Of a stretch of 64,000 nucleotides of DNA, positions 12,428 to 24,495 are shown in pieces. The DNA comes from Sceloporus undulatus (Eukaryota > Chordata > Lepidosauria > Squamata > Phrynosomatidae), in contig NC_056527.1 of the NCBI RefSeq assembly GCF_019175285.1, positions 108,021,129 to 108,085,128 of the forward strand, in the 5' to 3' direction. Both the position numbers and the translations under genes were made by a program. Within the stretch, counting starts at the first letter, position 1. Every line of letters starts with the position of its first letter. The notes beneath the pieces are model-generated. The model had not been told where the DNA came from and did not search any database. It saw only the letters and a program-made list of their open reading frames with translations.

Positions 12428-13345
12428 TATGAAAAGGGATCTTGTAGCACCTTTGAGACTAACTGAAAGAAAGAAGTTGGCAGCATGAGCTTTTATAAAC
12501 TTGAGCCTCCGTATACTGATCATCCAGACTAACACAGCTATGTCTTTGAATTCTAGTAACATGATGAAATCTAACAGAAAGAATGAGGAAGAAATAAGGG
12601 TGGAGAAAGACAGACAGATAAGGTCAAGCCAAAAATGAGAGAGGTAATGACCAATTCCCTCCCATTACCAAAACAACACCCCAGTCTCCTTCACACACAC
12701 ACACACTCCCCCACTATTCTAACCAGTACCAATTTTAGCATCGAATCCAACCCTCCTTCCTTCTATGAGCGCTACCACCAGTTCCCTCAATGCATCCACC
12801 AGATCCCCTTAACCCAGCGTTCCCAGAGAAGCAAATTCCAGACACAAATGGGTTTCGTAGCACCTTTGAGACTAACCGAAAGAAAGAAGCTGGTAACACG
12901 AGCTTTCGCAGTGATAGGGTCACCCATGAGTCGGGAATGACTTGAAGGAACACATCACAATGAAGTCATGCTCAAAATGGGAGGACATCCTGGGAATTCC
13001 TCTTTCCTTCTTTCCTCAATGAAAGAAAGAAATTGGCAGCATGAGCTTTCAGAGACTTCAGTCTACTTCCTCAGATGCATGTAACACAGTCCAATGCTCA
13101 AACTATGTACTAAGCCACGGTGCTCCTCTAAGCCTATTTGGATCTGAACTCAAAACCAGTCTGCCAGTATATCTTGTAGCACTGACTGAAACAAAAGCTG
13201 GCAACATGAACTTTCATGGAGTTGAGCCTATTTCTTCAAACAAACATGCATCTGAGGAAGCGGACTCCAGGCTCAAGTCTGTGTGCCTTCAAGTCGTTCC
13301 TTACTTACGATGGCCCTAAGGCAACCTAGCATGAGGTTTTCCTGC
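12428..13345 (-). repeat. Cluster of four E repeats and Sauria SINE tails
   Basis: Minus-oriented E copies at about 12428-12560, 12845-12925, 13021-13100 and 13150-13265. Short Sauria SINE 3' tails are attached near 12925-12960 and 13279-13345 (GACTTGAAGG and its reverse). No gene is seen here. Confidence 0.6.
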
Positions 13346-13533
13346 ATCTAATGCACCCGAGGAACATATTATTATTAGTATACACACAAACAAGCTTCTT
13401 GATCTAAGAAGGCATAGGACCTTGAATACATAGCAATCCAATGGGGCTTATCTGGTCCTCCCCCCTTAACTCCAAGGTAAAGCTGGACTATCTGGAGAAG
13501 GCTAAAAGGCTACCAGCCTCTCACACATTAGAG

Positions 13534-13687
13534 TTGCATCCACATTGGGGAAATAATCCGGTTTGGCACCACTTTAATTCTTTGTCTGACTCTTTACACT
13601 CCAACTCCCAGAATTCCAAAGCCTTGAGCCAGACACAGAGTTAAAGCGGTGCCAAACCGGATTATTTCCCCAGTGTGGATGCAACCC
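13534..13687. mobile_element. Palindromic MITE, family B
   Basis: Family B is the commonest element in the window. Its termini are TGCATCCACACTGCAGAAAT and the reverse, with arms AATCCAGTTTGACACCACTT and GGAATTCTGGGA meeting at a central TGTAGT. This copy uses the GGGGAAATAATCCGG variant and lies just before the PPP4C promoter. Confidence 0.75.
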
Positions 13688-13879
13688 TAACAATCTATAC
13701 TGGACTACGGCTTTTCGGGCCTCTAGCAAGGCCCACAGCCCCCTCCTCACAATAGCCGCCCATTCCTCTTCCGTTTGGACCCCGATGAGGAGGAGGAGGC
13801 CCACCGCTTCTCTTCTCTCTCCCCTCAAGGCTCCTCCATAGACCCCTCGTGTCCCCGCCATTCCTCCTCTGTCTCCATA

Positions 13880-14300
13880 GCAACCAACCCCCTCAACTCG
13901 AGGGGGGCGAAAGAGGCGAGGCGCATGCACACCAAGGCCTCCCCTGGCCGCCTACCTGGGGTCCCTTAGAGAGGCAGAGGCGGCTCCGCAGCTCCCTCCG
14001 GCTCCCGGGCCCGGCCCTTCCCCCTCTCCCTCCTTCGCTCGCTCCCTCTCTCTGCTTCCGGCTCTCCGCTCACTAGACGTCACTTCCGCTTTCCTCTTCA
14101 ACCAAAGGCCCGAGGACCCCCCCCCTCTCTCTCTCTCCTTTGTAAAGGAGGTGACCCTGGACTCGCCGGAAGTGACGTCCCTTCTTTCTTCCCTTTTAAC
14201 TCCAATTGCGGAAAACAACAACCAAAAAAGCTTTGCTGTAGGGGAACTGTGAGCGAAGGGGGAGTTTAAAGGTGTGGTGGCGGAAGTGACGTAACGAAAA
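13880..14300 (-). promoter_or_regulatory. PPP4C: PPP4C CpG promoter and non-coding exon 1
   Basis: A GC-rich block upstream of the PPP4C start exon. A good donor (CCCAG|GTAGG) on the minus strand ends a probable 5' UTR exon at 13956. Three ETS-CRE composite sites (GGAAGTGACGT core) lie at 14076-14087 (inverted), 14168-14179 and 14282-14293. An NRF1-like GCGCATGCAC is at 13921. There is no TATA box. This is the usual architecture of a constitutively active promoter, which fits PPP4C. The exact start site is not determinable from sequence. Confidence 0.75.
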
Positions 14301-14336
14301 GGACGGAAGTTTTTTCCTGACACAGTGGTCGCCCCC

Positions 14337-14785
14337 AAACTGTGCCCTTTAAACGATTTTGGACTTCAGCTCCCAGAAGCCTCAGCCACGTTGGGCAATA
14401 ATGTGGGATTCTGGGAGTTGAAGTCCAAAGTCCCTTAAAGAGCACAGTTTCAGGACTACGGCGCATGTTCCTTGGTTTAAATCAGTGGTTCCCCTCCAAA
14501 CAGCTCTTTATGGGATTTTGGACTTCAACTCCCAGAATCCCAGACTATTGGCCAACATGGCTGAGGATTCTGGGAGCTGAAGTCCAAAATCTTTTAAAGG
14601 GCAGTTTTTGAGGGGGAACCACTGATTTAAATAAACATGTGTTAAGGCAGTGGTCTGATCTTTAAGGGATTTTGGACTTCAGCTCCCAGAGTCCCAGAGT
14701 ATTGCTCATCATGGCTCAGGATTCTGGGACTCTGGAGTCCAAAATCTCTTAAAGGGCACAGTTTGGGGGGCCACTGAGTTAAATA
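14337..14785. mobile_element. Three adjacent palindromic MITEs, family A
   Basis: Copies at about 14337-14455, 14480-14640 and 14655-14785. Each is a fold-back with arms AAACTGTGCCCTTTAAA and GATTTTGGACTTCAGCTCCC. They stand in a row immediately upstream of the PPP4C promoter. Confidence 0.7.
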
Positions 14786-14879
14786 ATACGTAGCTTCTGT
14801 CCTAGGTTTTTTCTGTCTCTTGCATCAGCTGGTGGCATAAGCTCCTCTTCCCCCCTCCCAAATAACATTGCTTGGTTGT

Positions 14880-15118
14880 TTTGGGGTTGTTTTCTGCATC
14901 CAAGTGGTTTCTGACTTACAGCAACCCTAAGGCTACCCTATGAAGAAGTTTTCTTGGCAAGATTTGTCTAGAGGAGGTTTGCCATTGCCTTCCCCTGAGG
15001 CTGAGAGAGTGTGACTTGGCCAGGGTCACCCAGCGGGTTTCATCATGGCCAAGCTGGAAATTGAACTTTGGCCTCCAGAGTTGTAGTCCAACACTCAAAT
15101 GCTACCCTGGCTCTCTTA
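14880..15118 (-). mobile_element. Sauria SINE
   Basis: tRNA-derived head at the right end (CCAGGGTAGC ... GTTGGACTAC on the minus strand) and a BovB-related tail at the left. The middle has the SINE phrase GTCACACTCTCTCAGCCTCA in reverse. Decayed, no gene. Confidence 0.8.
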
Positions 15119-15189
15119 TTTATGTATTCATTTACTGCATTTATACATCGCTCTTCAGCCCAAAAGGCTCTCAGAGCAGCTTACAGATA

Positions 15190-15420
15190 GAGCCCAAACA
15201 GACAGACCAAAATAAAGCTGTTTCGGGTCACTTTGGAGATATGTTGTTTAAATGACACACACATCAAGAGGCCAGAAGCTGTGCCAAAGGTGCACTCTAG
15301 TCCTTAGGACTGGAGCATGGCTTTTGCATGGCTTCCAGACTCTTAGGACGCATGCATAATTGAAAAAGCATACCTCTAAAGTGACTGAAGCAGCTTTATT
15401 TTGGCCTGTCTGTTCAGGCC
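15190..15420. mobile_element. Palindromic MITE, family C, copy 2
   Basis: Same arms as 12190-12421, with AATAAAGCTGTTTCGGGTCA and the mirrored GCAGCTTTATTTTGGCC, ending GTCTGTTCAGGCC. Confidence 0.7.
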
Positions 15421-16184
15421 CATAGTTAATTAGACCTTTTCCTGCCCTCAGGATTACAATCTAAAAAAGACATGACACAAAAGAAGGGAATAGCAGTGAG
15501 GAAGGGGAATAAGCCCAGTGGTTCTTCTCTCCCTCTGAGGCCTGGACCAGATGAACTGGAAAGAGGGCTCTTCTTCTTACTTTAGGCCAGGCCTGGTGGA
15601 GCTTGCCAGCTTTTCTCTCCCTCTCAGGCTGGATGATGTCAAATGGCAAACCCTCCAACATTTCCCACATGATAATTGGGGACAGGAGGCCAAGCATCAT
15701 CAAAGCTTGGTCAAGATGGCAAAAGTTATTGATGAGGAAGAAAAGACAAGCTGGGATAGGCTGCTGCAGTTTGCTTTTGCCTGCTCCTACAGACAAAGGC
15801 AAGGCTCTGCCACCTCCTCTCCCGCCTGCTGCCTTAATTGAGTGCAAACTACTTCTGCACTTTGAACTCAGGCTGCTGCAATTGAAGTAAACTGAGGATA
15901 AGAGAGGAAAGAGAAAATGGGATTTTTTTCGAAGCAGTTGAAAAAATGGAAGGACAGATTATTGCTGAGGACTGGCCCTGCCATTTCAGGGCAGTATGCT
16001 ATCAAAATTGACCTATAGATTTGGCATCATGTACAGTACTTTGCAGCTGTGTGTGTGGCCAGGAATATAGAATGAAAACATATTGAAAACCTCTAAGAGG
16101 AAAAGAAGGAAGGAGGTTGTGGGTATATTATGATGCCATGTGATGTGGGTGGAAGCCCACATAAATGTAGGTTCCAGAGGAAAT

Positions 16185-16345
16185 CAAGCCTGAACTCTCC
16201 CTAGAAGCCAAAATGACTAAATTTAGGCTGTCTTACTTTGGACACCACAAGGTAAACGTGACTCATTGGAAAGACAATAATGCTTGGTAAAGTGGAAGGG
16301 AAGAGGTAGATAGACTCCAGGCCAAAAGAGCAGTGCTTCCCCATG
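16185..16345 (+). mobile_element. BovB/RTE LINE fragment
   Basis: The + strand carries a decayed version of the same ORF2 C-terminal region seen on the minus strand at 11.3 and 59.4 kb (SLEAK ... LSYFGH). Too short to say more. Confidence 0.55.
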
Positions 16346-17039
16346 CTTCATGTTGTCCTGTCTAGATAATGCAGGCCATTAGCACTGGTCTGGGGTCTGG
16401 ACATTGATTTGGCAATCCTGGACCGATTCTGGCCCACAGGAGCCTTAATCCAGTCCAAAAAGACTGACTGCTGGGGTTTCCAGGAAACCGCAGACACAGC
16501 CCACAAACTAAAAGGATTCCATACACTCTATACCTGCTGCTGCCATTGCATCCATCCCAAAGTCCCCCATCACAACCTCTTGACATTGGAAGAGGGCATC
16601 TGGCCATATAGTGGTTGCCAAGTGCTCCATTTCTGCCCTTATGGGTTGTGACAGGGAACTCAGGATGGATGAAACGGCAGTGGCAGCAGTTCCATGGTGA
16701 GGGGTGTGTGTCTGTCACTGCACCACCTCAGGGACTGACCTGGGTTGGAACTATCTGCTCAGGCCCTTGGTCAAGAAAGCTATGGTCTTCTATAATAAGG
16801 TATGCAAACCTTATTGTGGCTATTAGTAACAGGATGTCTTGGAGGCCTCTCATTCAGACATCCAAAGTAACAGGTTTTTTGGCAATTAACAATTGGGTGG
16901 AAACTGTTGAAGGAACTAGGATTAGGGAGAAAAGTGGGTCTTATCTCAGCCAGACAGACCTGAATTAGTGTCATGTTTGAGAGGTTACACCATGTGGGCC
17001 TGAGAGGGATAAGAATCACATAAAGTCTGCGTACTCCCT

Positions 17040-17190
17040 CAGAGTGTACTGGAGTCTGCTTCCTTAGAGGTCTTTAAACAGAGGCTGGATGGACATCTGT
17101 CATGGATGCTTTGATTTAGATTTCCTGCATGGCAGGAGGTTGGATTGGATGGCCCTTGCGGTCTCTTCCAACTCTATGATTCTATACTTA
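17040..17190 (+). mobile_element. CR1 LINE 3' end
   Basis: Ends in GGATGGCCCTTGCGGTCTCT then TCCAACTCTATGATTCTAT, the usual CR1 3' terminus. Confidence 0.8.
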
Positions 17191-18300
17191 AAAATACAGA
17201 TGTTAGAAATATGTTAGAAACATCTCATATCCTGCATGCTAGATCTGCCTGAGCACCAGTACTTTGGTTTTGAAAAGCAACTACTGATGGTCTTGCTTCT
17301 CTCTCCGATTCATGGCCTATCCTGTAATTGCTATGGGATATGGTTCCTGTTTATGTGATATACCCACCTGACAGTTCTTTCAGATAAGGAGTTACATTGT
17401 CATTCTTTGCAAATTTATTGCTGGTATTGAATACCCAAGATAATGTAACAAGCACTGTCAAATTGACAGGTACTTCTATACCTCATGCTTACCAAAAATG
17501 CTACTAACAAATACTGTGTTAGAATGGCTACCAGCTTTAACTGTTTTAAGTATTTGGGAGGCCGGTATTCTCCAAAGCACATCTGTGAAGCCTTTTAGCA
17601 TTCTCCAGATAGTCCAACTTTAGCTTGGAGTTAAGGGGAAGGATCATAGCCCATTGGGTTGGTATGTGTTCAAGGTCCTATAGCCTCACACAAGGTGAGA
17701 ACAAATATGTGCCTGTGGCCCTGCAGAGCTACTACAAGCTGGAGAAGGAAGTCATGGGCAAGGGGATCCATTGGCTTCCATCAACACAAACAGCAGCTTG
17801 TACACCTTTTGGTATATAACTCTCAGCTTCAAGGCACAGGCAGGGCTGAAGGCTTATAGCTAAAGCTTAACTTCTTTAGAATAGGCACAATGCAAACTTC
17901 AGTCTAATGATATCTGTTTTTTGCTAGAACCCAGAAATGCACCAGTCAGAGCTTAATGGAAACTACTTCTACTTCAGATTAAAGTATTCAGAATGCAAGA
18001 ATCTGTTCTGAGCCTGAGGAAAGTTTTCAGCCTTCCAGATAAAAATCTATTTATGTATTATCTGATATATATCCTGCCCTCCTCCATTATGAGACAGAAG
18101 GCAGATAACAGTTTGGGTAAGTACTAATTATTTTTTTCATTTGAGCAATATAATGCAGAGCTGGTGGAGCAGGGGGGTTATTGCTGCTCTTCGTGAACAA
18201 CGGAAATCCTTCCAGATCTGCTGGAAATCACCTTAGGATGCACGTTCTGCTCATCCCAGGTTTAGAAGAAGAAAACAGGCAATTGCAATGTTTAAATAGA
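17190..18300. other. Intergenic DNA without recognised gene
   Basis: Between the CR1 end and the ALDOA 3' end. No splice-flanked open frame or clear repeat was seen apart from short A/T-rich stretches. Confidence 0.4.
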
Positions 18301-18305
18301 TTCTC

Positions 18306-18311
18306 TTTATT
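18306..18311 (-). terminator. ALDOA poly(A) signal
   Basis: AATAAA on the minus strand, about 340 bases beyond the ALDOA stop. The stretch between is free of obvious repeats, as expected for a 3' UTR. Confidence 0.6.
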
Positions 18312-18649
18312 TCTAGAGGTCCGTGAGTCAAGTATCACAGCTCCGGAGACATTTTGATGTTTTGGGCACGGACCAGGAGTGTCGTCAGTCACCAGGAGAA
18401 GCTGGACATCACACATAAAGGCATACTGAGGTTAGGGGAGGGGAGTGAGTGAGGGGAAGGAAGAAGCCAAGACCTCTGGGTTCTTTCATGGCAAGGCAAA
18501 GATTTCCATTCTCCCTCACAAGAGAAGCAGGCAGAAAAGGGGTGGGGTGGAGGGTAGAGGCAGAAGTGAAGAAAAAAACAACAGACACCACAGTAGCTCA
18601 GGCACAACGTTACAACAAAAGAGCAGACAGTGCAACCAAGCCTCTGATT

Positions 18650-21600
18650 TTAATAGGCATGGTTGGCTACAAAGAGGGACTCAGCAGCAGCTCCACTTTT
18701 GCCAGATGAAACGTATTTGCCTTGGCAGGCAAGGCTGTTGGCCTGTAAAAAAAATTAATAGGTGTTGGAATCAGTTTCATCTTAAAAAAGAAAAGGCATG
18801 CCACACATTGCCTGTATCATCATATCTTCCCTTGTTAGGCAGCAGAGAAACTGAGATTTCAGTTCCCAGCTCCCCTCAGTGAAGGCATATTAAACTCCTG
18901 CTCTCTGTCTGGAAAGGCAGAGAATGCAAGTAACCAAGAAGTACAAATAAAGCTTTCCCATCTGCCATCCATCCTTTGCCCTCTCCTCCCAAAATGGCTG
19001 GAAGTACAGAAACTGGGGAGCCTGGGTCCCAAAGAGACTGTGGCCCTGTGTATAACAGGCCACTCTCCTGGTCCCACCAAAACTGTTCTATTTTTCTAGC
19101 CATCCAAATTGCTTGCATTTACTCTTTTTCTAAATATGACAGCATATTTAAAATGTTTGAATTTCTCCCAAAAACGAGTTTCTCCCAAAGATGATCGCTA
19201 TTTAGGAACTGAAGTCTCTTTTAACCTCGCCTCAGCTTTATCTGTCACAACCCCTGAGCTCATATGGAATTGAAACTACTCAGGGCCTTGCTTTGATCCC
19301 ACTACCATGGATAAAGTAGCCTAAGCAAAACATACCAATGCACGCTTGATGTACTCCTCCTGGGCATTCTTGAGGTTCTCCTTCTTTCCACTCCAGGCCT
19401 TGAGGGCAGAGGCTTGCAGGGCACGGCCATAGGAGAAGGTCAGGGCCCATGGCTTGTGCAGGGGGCATTTGTTGATGGCATTCAGGTTCATAGAAGCCTC
19501 TTCCTCACTTTGACCACCAGACAGGAAGGTGATTCCTGTGATCATACAAGGTAACAAAGAATGATATATATATATATATATATATATATGCATATGCACA
19601 TACATGAATGGAGCACAACTTGTGCCCAATTTTTTTTAAAAGCAAGTAGAAGAGGAAATGCAGTAAGAAAAGGGTGGATTTAAAATCTGAAATGGGGTAG
19701 AGTTTCCACTGAAGACTTTATGGGGGAGAACATTTGGAAGCGAAATCAGACGGATGTTTTCCTTCTGACTTCTGAATCACTGCCTTATCACTTTAGAAAG
19801 TTGTTCCAAGTAAGTAGGTGGAAAAGGAGGCACCAGATCCCATCTCATCTTGGAAACTAAGCAGGGTCAGTCTGAGTGTTCCATGCCTAATAAAACCTTA
19901 TAAAAATAATGATATATACACACACGTACATGAATGGAGCATAACTTGTGCCCCATTTTTTAAAAGCAAGTGGAACAGGAAACGTCCCAACCAGACTATG
20001 CTCTCTAGGTAGCAAGCAGCAGCAGGGAGGGAAAAAACAATGTTGGAGTCAGTCCTCTGAGTCCTCTGACCAGATTCATATATTACCACTCACACAATAA
20101 ACCCACTTCCATAACATGAATCATCAACAGCTAGGTTTATAGAAACCCTGGTACAGATATACAGTTCTGCAGGACTATTACTTTTTTATTTTAGTTATTT
20201 TATTTATTTATATCCCACCTTCCTCCTGGTACAGAGACTCAAGGAGGCTACCACTTTGCCAAAGAAGTGCAGGAATCTGCAAGATCACACATTTATTTTG
20301 GACAGGAAAGTAAACAGGCATTCCTTGACACCCCTCCCCTCTTTTCTTACCAGGCACAGCTGGGGGCACAGTGCGGCGCAGGGCAGTAACCGTTGCCATG
20401 GCAATTTCCTCAGGAGTGTATTTGTGGGTGCAAGCATGGCCACCTGTCACCATGTTTGGCTTGAGCAGGGTCCCCTCCAGATAGATGTGATGGTCACTCA
20501 GGGCCTTGTACACTGCAGCCAGAACCTGTCCATGGTGTAATGGGCAGAGGTCAGTGCTAGTAAAGTATGTGTCAGGATCATATCTTCAAGTTCATACTGG
20601 AAACAAAGACCACTATTGTGACAGAGATTCCACCTATATATACTAATAAGCTTCCTCTTTTCAGCATCTCTCACCTTTTCTGTCACATATTGGCAGCGTT
20701 TGAGATCGTGGTCACCATCAGGGAGGATTTCAGGTTCCACAATAGGAACAATCCCATTCTGGAATTAAAAGGGATAGCAGATGATCAACAGAATCCCAAG
20801 CAGGTAGTGGAGAAGACAATAAAAAATAAAAAATTCAAAGTTGCAAGAAAAACACTGAAATTGCATGACTAAAATTTAACTCCTCTGACCAAATATATTT
20901 TAAACACCTATAAGGTGTTTTTGCTAGATTATAAATGTCTAGATTACTAGACAAATGTCTAAATCACTAGACATTTGCTAGATTGCTGCAAATGCTGCTA
21001 TTCCACTTCAACTGAAGGAGAGACATTTAGAATTCCAGCCAGAAAGCTCTTAGGCCTCACTGAACATCTGGGGAATGCAACAGAAGGCCGCTAGAGCAGT
21101 AAAAGTGGAATAGTAGCACTACAAGAGTGTCGTGTGGCAATCTCCAGTGTTTTCAGACACAAATCAAAAGCTAAGTAGAGCGGGCCCTTGGTATCCATAG
21201 GGATTTGGATCCAGGGTTCCTGTGGACAGCAAAATCCATGGATGCTCAAGTCCCATTATACACAATGGTGTGGTAAAATGTGTCTCTTATATAAAATGGC
21301 AAAATCAAGATTTGCTTTTTTGGATTTTTTGTTTGCTTAATATTTCCAAGCTGTGTAATGGTTGAATCTGTGGATACGGGGGGCCAACTGTATGTCTTAA
21401 CGCCTTCTCAGGTCAAGTACACAATAGCTGGAAATTCCATATAGTGTAGGACTCTTGCAATTGCATGTTACAACTTATTAAATTACTTGGTGCCCTCTTG
21501 TAGCAAGAATGGGTACTACAGTTAGAGAAAACAGCCTCCACCCACTAGCAAAATAATGACACTGAAAGTCCTTGGGAAATTTCCCAGAGTAGTCTTCTGT

Positions 21601-24495
21601 GAAGCATACAAAACCGCCATTTCAACACTGTCTGTAACTCAACTGTAACATGCATTTAAGGAGCTACCTTGCTGAGAATCAGTCTGTTGGCCCAGCAAGC
21701 CTGGTACCATATATGCTAAATGGCAATTGCTCTCTATAATCACAAGATCTTTCCCAAACCTGCTACCCAAATCACAGCTTAAATCTGGGTTTTTCTATGC
21801 ACTGTACACATGCTCTGTCATCACATCATTTCCCTGATAAGAAAGTTCCACCAGGAACTAGCCACCCTCCAGTTAACTACCTTCCTTCATCCAAAAATCA
21901 TTTTGTACCCACCTGCTGGCAGATGCTGGCATAACGGGCAAGTACATTGGCATTCTCAATGATTGCCAGGTGGGAAGGGGTGGTTGGAGTGATCTTCAGG
22001 ACACAACGCCACTTGGCAAAGTCAGCACCATCCTTCTTGTACTGGGCACAGCGTTCAGCCAATCCATCAAGACCTACACAGGCATGAGAAGGTTAAGGAC
22101 CAGAGTTCTCTGAACAGCCATACTATTCCCTCGTCTTGGGTTTCTTTCTTTACTTCTGATTCTGCCCAAAACTTGTTTCATCCCCCAGTCACTCACCCTG
22201 GGTGGTGGTCTCTCCATTTGTCCCAGCAAGGGGCACAACACCTTTGTCAACCTGTGAGGAGGAAAGAGTAAAGTTTGTCAAACCAAACCCCAGCCACTTT
22301 TATCTGCTTGAGCCACCCATCTTATCATCCAATTAAAAAAAAATCACTAGTAGGGAAACAGGGGTTTTGTATGTAGATAGCTCTTGTAGCACCTTATAGA
22401 CTAACTGAAAGAAAGAAATTGGCAGTATGAGATTTCATAGACATAAGTCTACTTCCTCAGATACTTTTTGAAGTAGACTGAAATCTACGAAAGTTCATGC
22501 TGCCAATTTCTTTCTTTCAGTTAGTCTCTTAAGGTGTGTGTTTTTCTTAAAATAGTGACTCCTACTTTTCATTTTTCATTATAATTCACCATAATTCCAC
22601 CTAATTCCCAAAAGTCCTTTGGGTCACAAACAATATAATTTTTATACTCTTAAATAGATATTTTGGAGCCAGTGTAGCGGTTTAAATGCTGGACTGGTCT
22701 GGAGACCGGGGTTCAAATCCCTGCTTGGCCATGGAAACTCATTGGTGACCTTGGGCAAGTCAGAGAAGAGGAAAGACAAACCTTCTTTGAACAAATCTTG
22801 CCAGAAAAACCCTGTGATAGGGTCAGTGTAAGTCAAAAACAACTTGAAGGCACACAACAACAAAGTAAAGGTTTATTTCCCCAACAGCCTTGACAGAGTA
22901 AATGTGTTTTGTGAAGCTGTCATGATCGCTGATTTTGAAAAGAGAAAATAGTTAATTCTGCTGAAAAAGGTAACAGAGAGTTTCTCTTGCAAATGTAGCA
23001 CAATGCTGAAACCTCTCTTTTCCAACCCCAAAGAACCCAAGAGTCTCATTTTTCATTCATATCATTCATTCATATAAAAATTAAGGACATTTCAAGGACT
23101 TTGGGATTTCAGTATTTAGTCAGTTCTTCAAGGTGGTTAAAAAGTTGCCTGCTTACAATTGGTCAGATGTTGAGGAAGGGTTATACTATTTCTTAATAGT
23201 ACACTATTTCTTAATGTGCCTTAATACTATCCTCTTCTCCCCTCTCGTATATTGTTCGATCCAGCTATTTTGTTGTATGGTTTTAATGGTATGGTTTTAT
23301 GGTTGTAATATAATCGTCTTTTAGAGTATTTTGTATAGCTTTTAATTGGTTATGGGAAGTTTCTTTACACTGTTGGGGTTATATGTTGTTATAATTGTAT
23401 CATTTATGTTGTAAACTGCTATGATCTATATAGGAATAGCGGTATATAAATAAATTTTCATTCATTCATTCATTCATTAAAATACTGCAGATTTCAAGAG
23501 GCATTTTAGAAGAGGCATTCTCCTTTCTCACCCAGAAGGGAAGGCCTCTTCTAAAAGGGTGTCTACCAGGGTACATGAATGCATTATCTGCATATAAGAA
23601 GTGTGTGAGGGTTTCTTCACAATCACTTTATTCATATGCAAATCCAAGCAAGATTTCCTTAAAGCAGGTGACATCTCTATTACTGACAAAACTAGCCAAG
23701 TTAAAACACCTTCAGCTCTGATCGTCCCCAAGCTCCAAATTCATTTTAAACAGTATGCTTCCTTTTTCCAGGCTTGCATTACCTTTCTACAAAAGGGATA
23801 GAAAGTGTCTAGCCTTCTAGAGGTTCTTGGAGAGCAACTCGCATTGGCTTTAGTCAGCAGAGCCTAGAGCAAAGGATAATGGGAGTTGCAGCCCAAGAAC
23901 ATCTGGAGGCTGCAAGTCACCCAGGTCTGTTTTACAAGGTTGTGTAGGCCTCCTGAACAGTACATATCTGCTTCCTATGGATCATATACAACAGCAATTT
24001 AGAGAAGGGACTCTACCATTAACAGGTATCAGCCCTTATTGTGTTATCACTTACCTTGATGCCTACAATGGCACCTTTGTCCTTAATGACCTTGGTGAAC
24101 TGACGGCCATCATCGGCCTTCTGGTACATAGTCTCATGGAAGAGGATGACCCCACCGATGCAAGGGTTGACACGGTCATCTGCAGTGAAAAGCAGCTGCC
24201 TGTAGAAACGGCGGTTCTCCTCAGTGTTCTCAGTGCCAATGGATTGCAGGCGCTTGGCAATGCTGCCTAGGAGGTGAAGGAGAGGACACAATGGATATTA
24301 GGCAGACAGGCTACTCTACTCATACGCACCAACCCACCACCACTTTCTCATCACTCATTCTCCTCTTCCTTCCCAACTCTTACCAGTGGATTCATCGGCA
24401 GCGAGGATGCCCTTGCCAGGTGCCACAATACGCAGAGCATTCTCTGCCAGCTCCTTCTTCTGCTCAGGAGTCAAGGCTGGGTATTGGTGAGGCAT
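18650..24495 (-). CDS. ALDOA: ALDOA, fructose-bisphosphate aldolase A
   Basis: Class I aldolase, cleaving fructose 1,6-bisphosphate to DHAP and glyceraldehyde 3-phosphate in cytosolic glycolysis. Eight coding exons in phase: 24384-24495, 24055-24266, 22197-22251, 21913-22073, 20675-20758, 20351-20525, 19336-19535 and 18650-18742. They give 363 residues, one fewer than human, because the tail reads GAAAESLF where human has an extra Ser. Visible landmarks are the N-terminal [41 protein letters not shown], the Schiff-base Lys230 in [18 protein letters not shown], and the C-terminal Tyr of NHAY needed for catalysis. Isozyme A is chosen over B and C from overall match and from its place next to PPP4C. 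The intron between 22197 and 21... is short, while the 22.25-24.05 kb intron is filled by repeats. Confidence 0.97.
19563..19590. repeat. (AT)n microsatellite
   Basis: About 14 AT dinucleotides inside an ALDOA intron, close to the 19535 exon edge. Confidence 0.95.
19835..19895 (+). repeat. 5S-rRNA-derived SINE fragment
   Basis: Contains CACCAGATCCCATCTCATCT and GGAAACTAAGCAGGGTCA, matching the 5S rRNA promoter region. It lies in an ALDOA intron. Confidence 0.55.
21180..21392. mobile_element. Tigger/MER2-like DNA transposon, copy 2
   Basis: Starts GGGCCCTTGGTATCCATAGG and ends GTGGATACGGGGGGCCAACTG, giving good inverted ends; contains GGATGCTCAAGTCCCATTA. In an ALDOA intron. Confidence 0.6.
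22380..22545. repeat. Head-to-head pair of E repeats
   Basis: A minus E copy (22380-22460) is followed at once by a plus copy (about 22465-22545), forming a near-palindrome. The same arrangement is seen at 421-955. Confidence 0.65.
22660..22865 (+). mobile_element. Sauria SINE, nearly full length
   Basis: Starts with the tRNA-like head (GCCAGTGTAGCGGTTTAAAT, then a B-box-like GGGTTCAAATCC) and ends AACTTGAAGGCACACAACAA. It has lost the usual CTCTCTCAGCCTC phrase. In an ALDOA intron. Confidence 0.85.
23190..23480 (+). mobile_element. L2-like LINE 3' end
   Basis: A T-rich 3' UTR ending in the phrase GTAAACTGCTATGATC ... AGCGGTATATAAATAAAT and a (CATT)n tail, as in lizard L2-type LINEs. Confidence 0.55.
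23790..23935. mobile_element. Short fold-back MITE, family I
   Basis: Palindromic with GGGAGTTGCAGCCCAAGAAC and ACATCTGGAGG; related copies near 12045, 38755, 58560 and 63100. In an ALDOA intron. Confidence 0.45.

Noticed and set aside
22660-22740. tRNA-like sequence with a B-box-like motif
   Set aside because: It is the head of a Sauria SINE, not a tRNA gene; the same head recurs in other copies.
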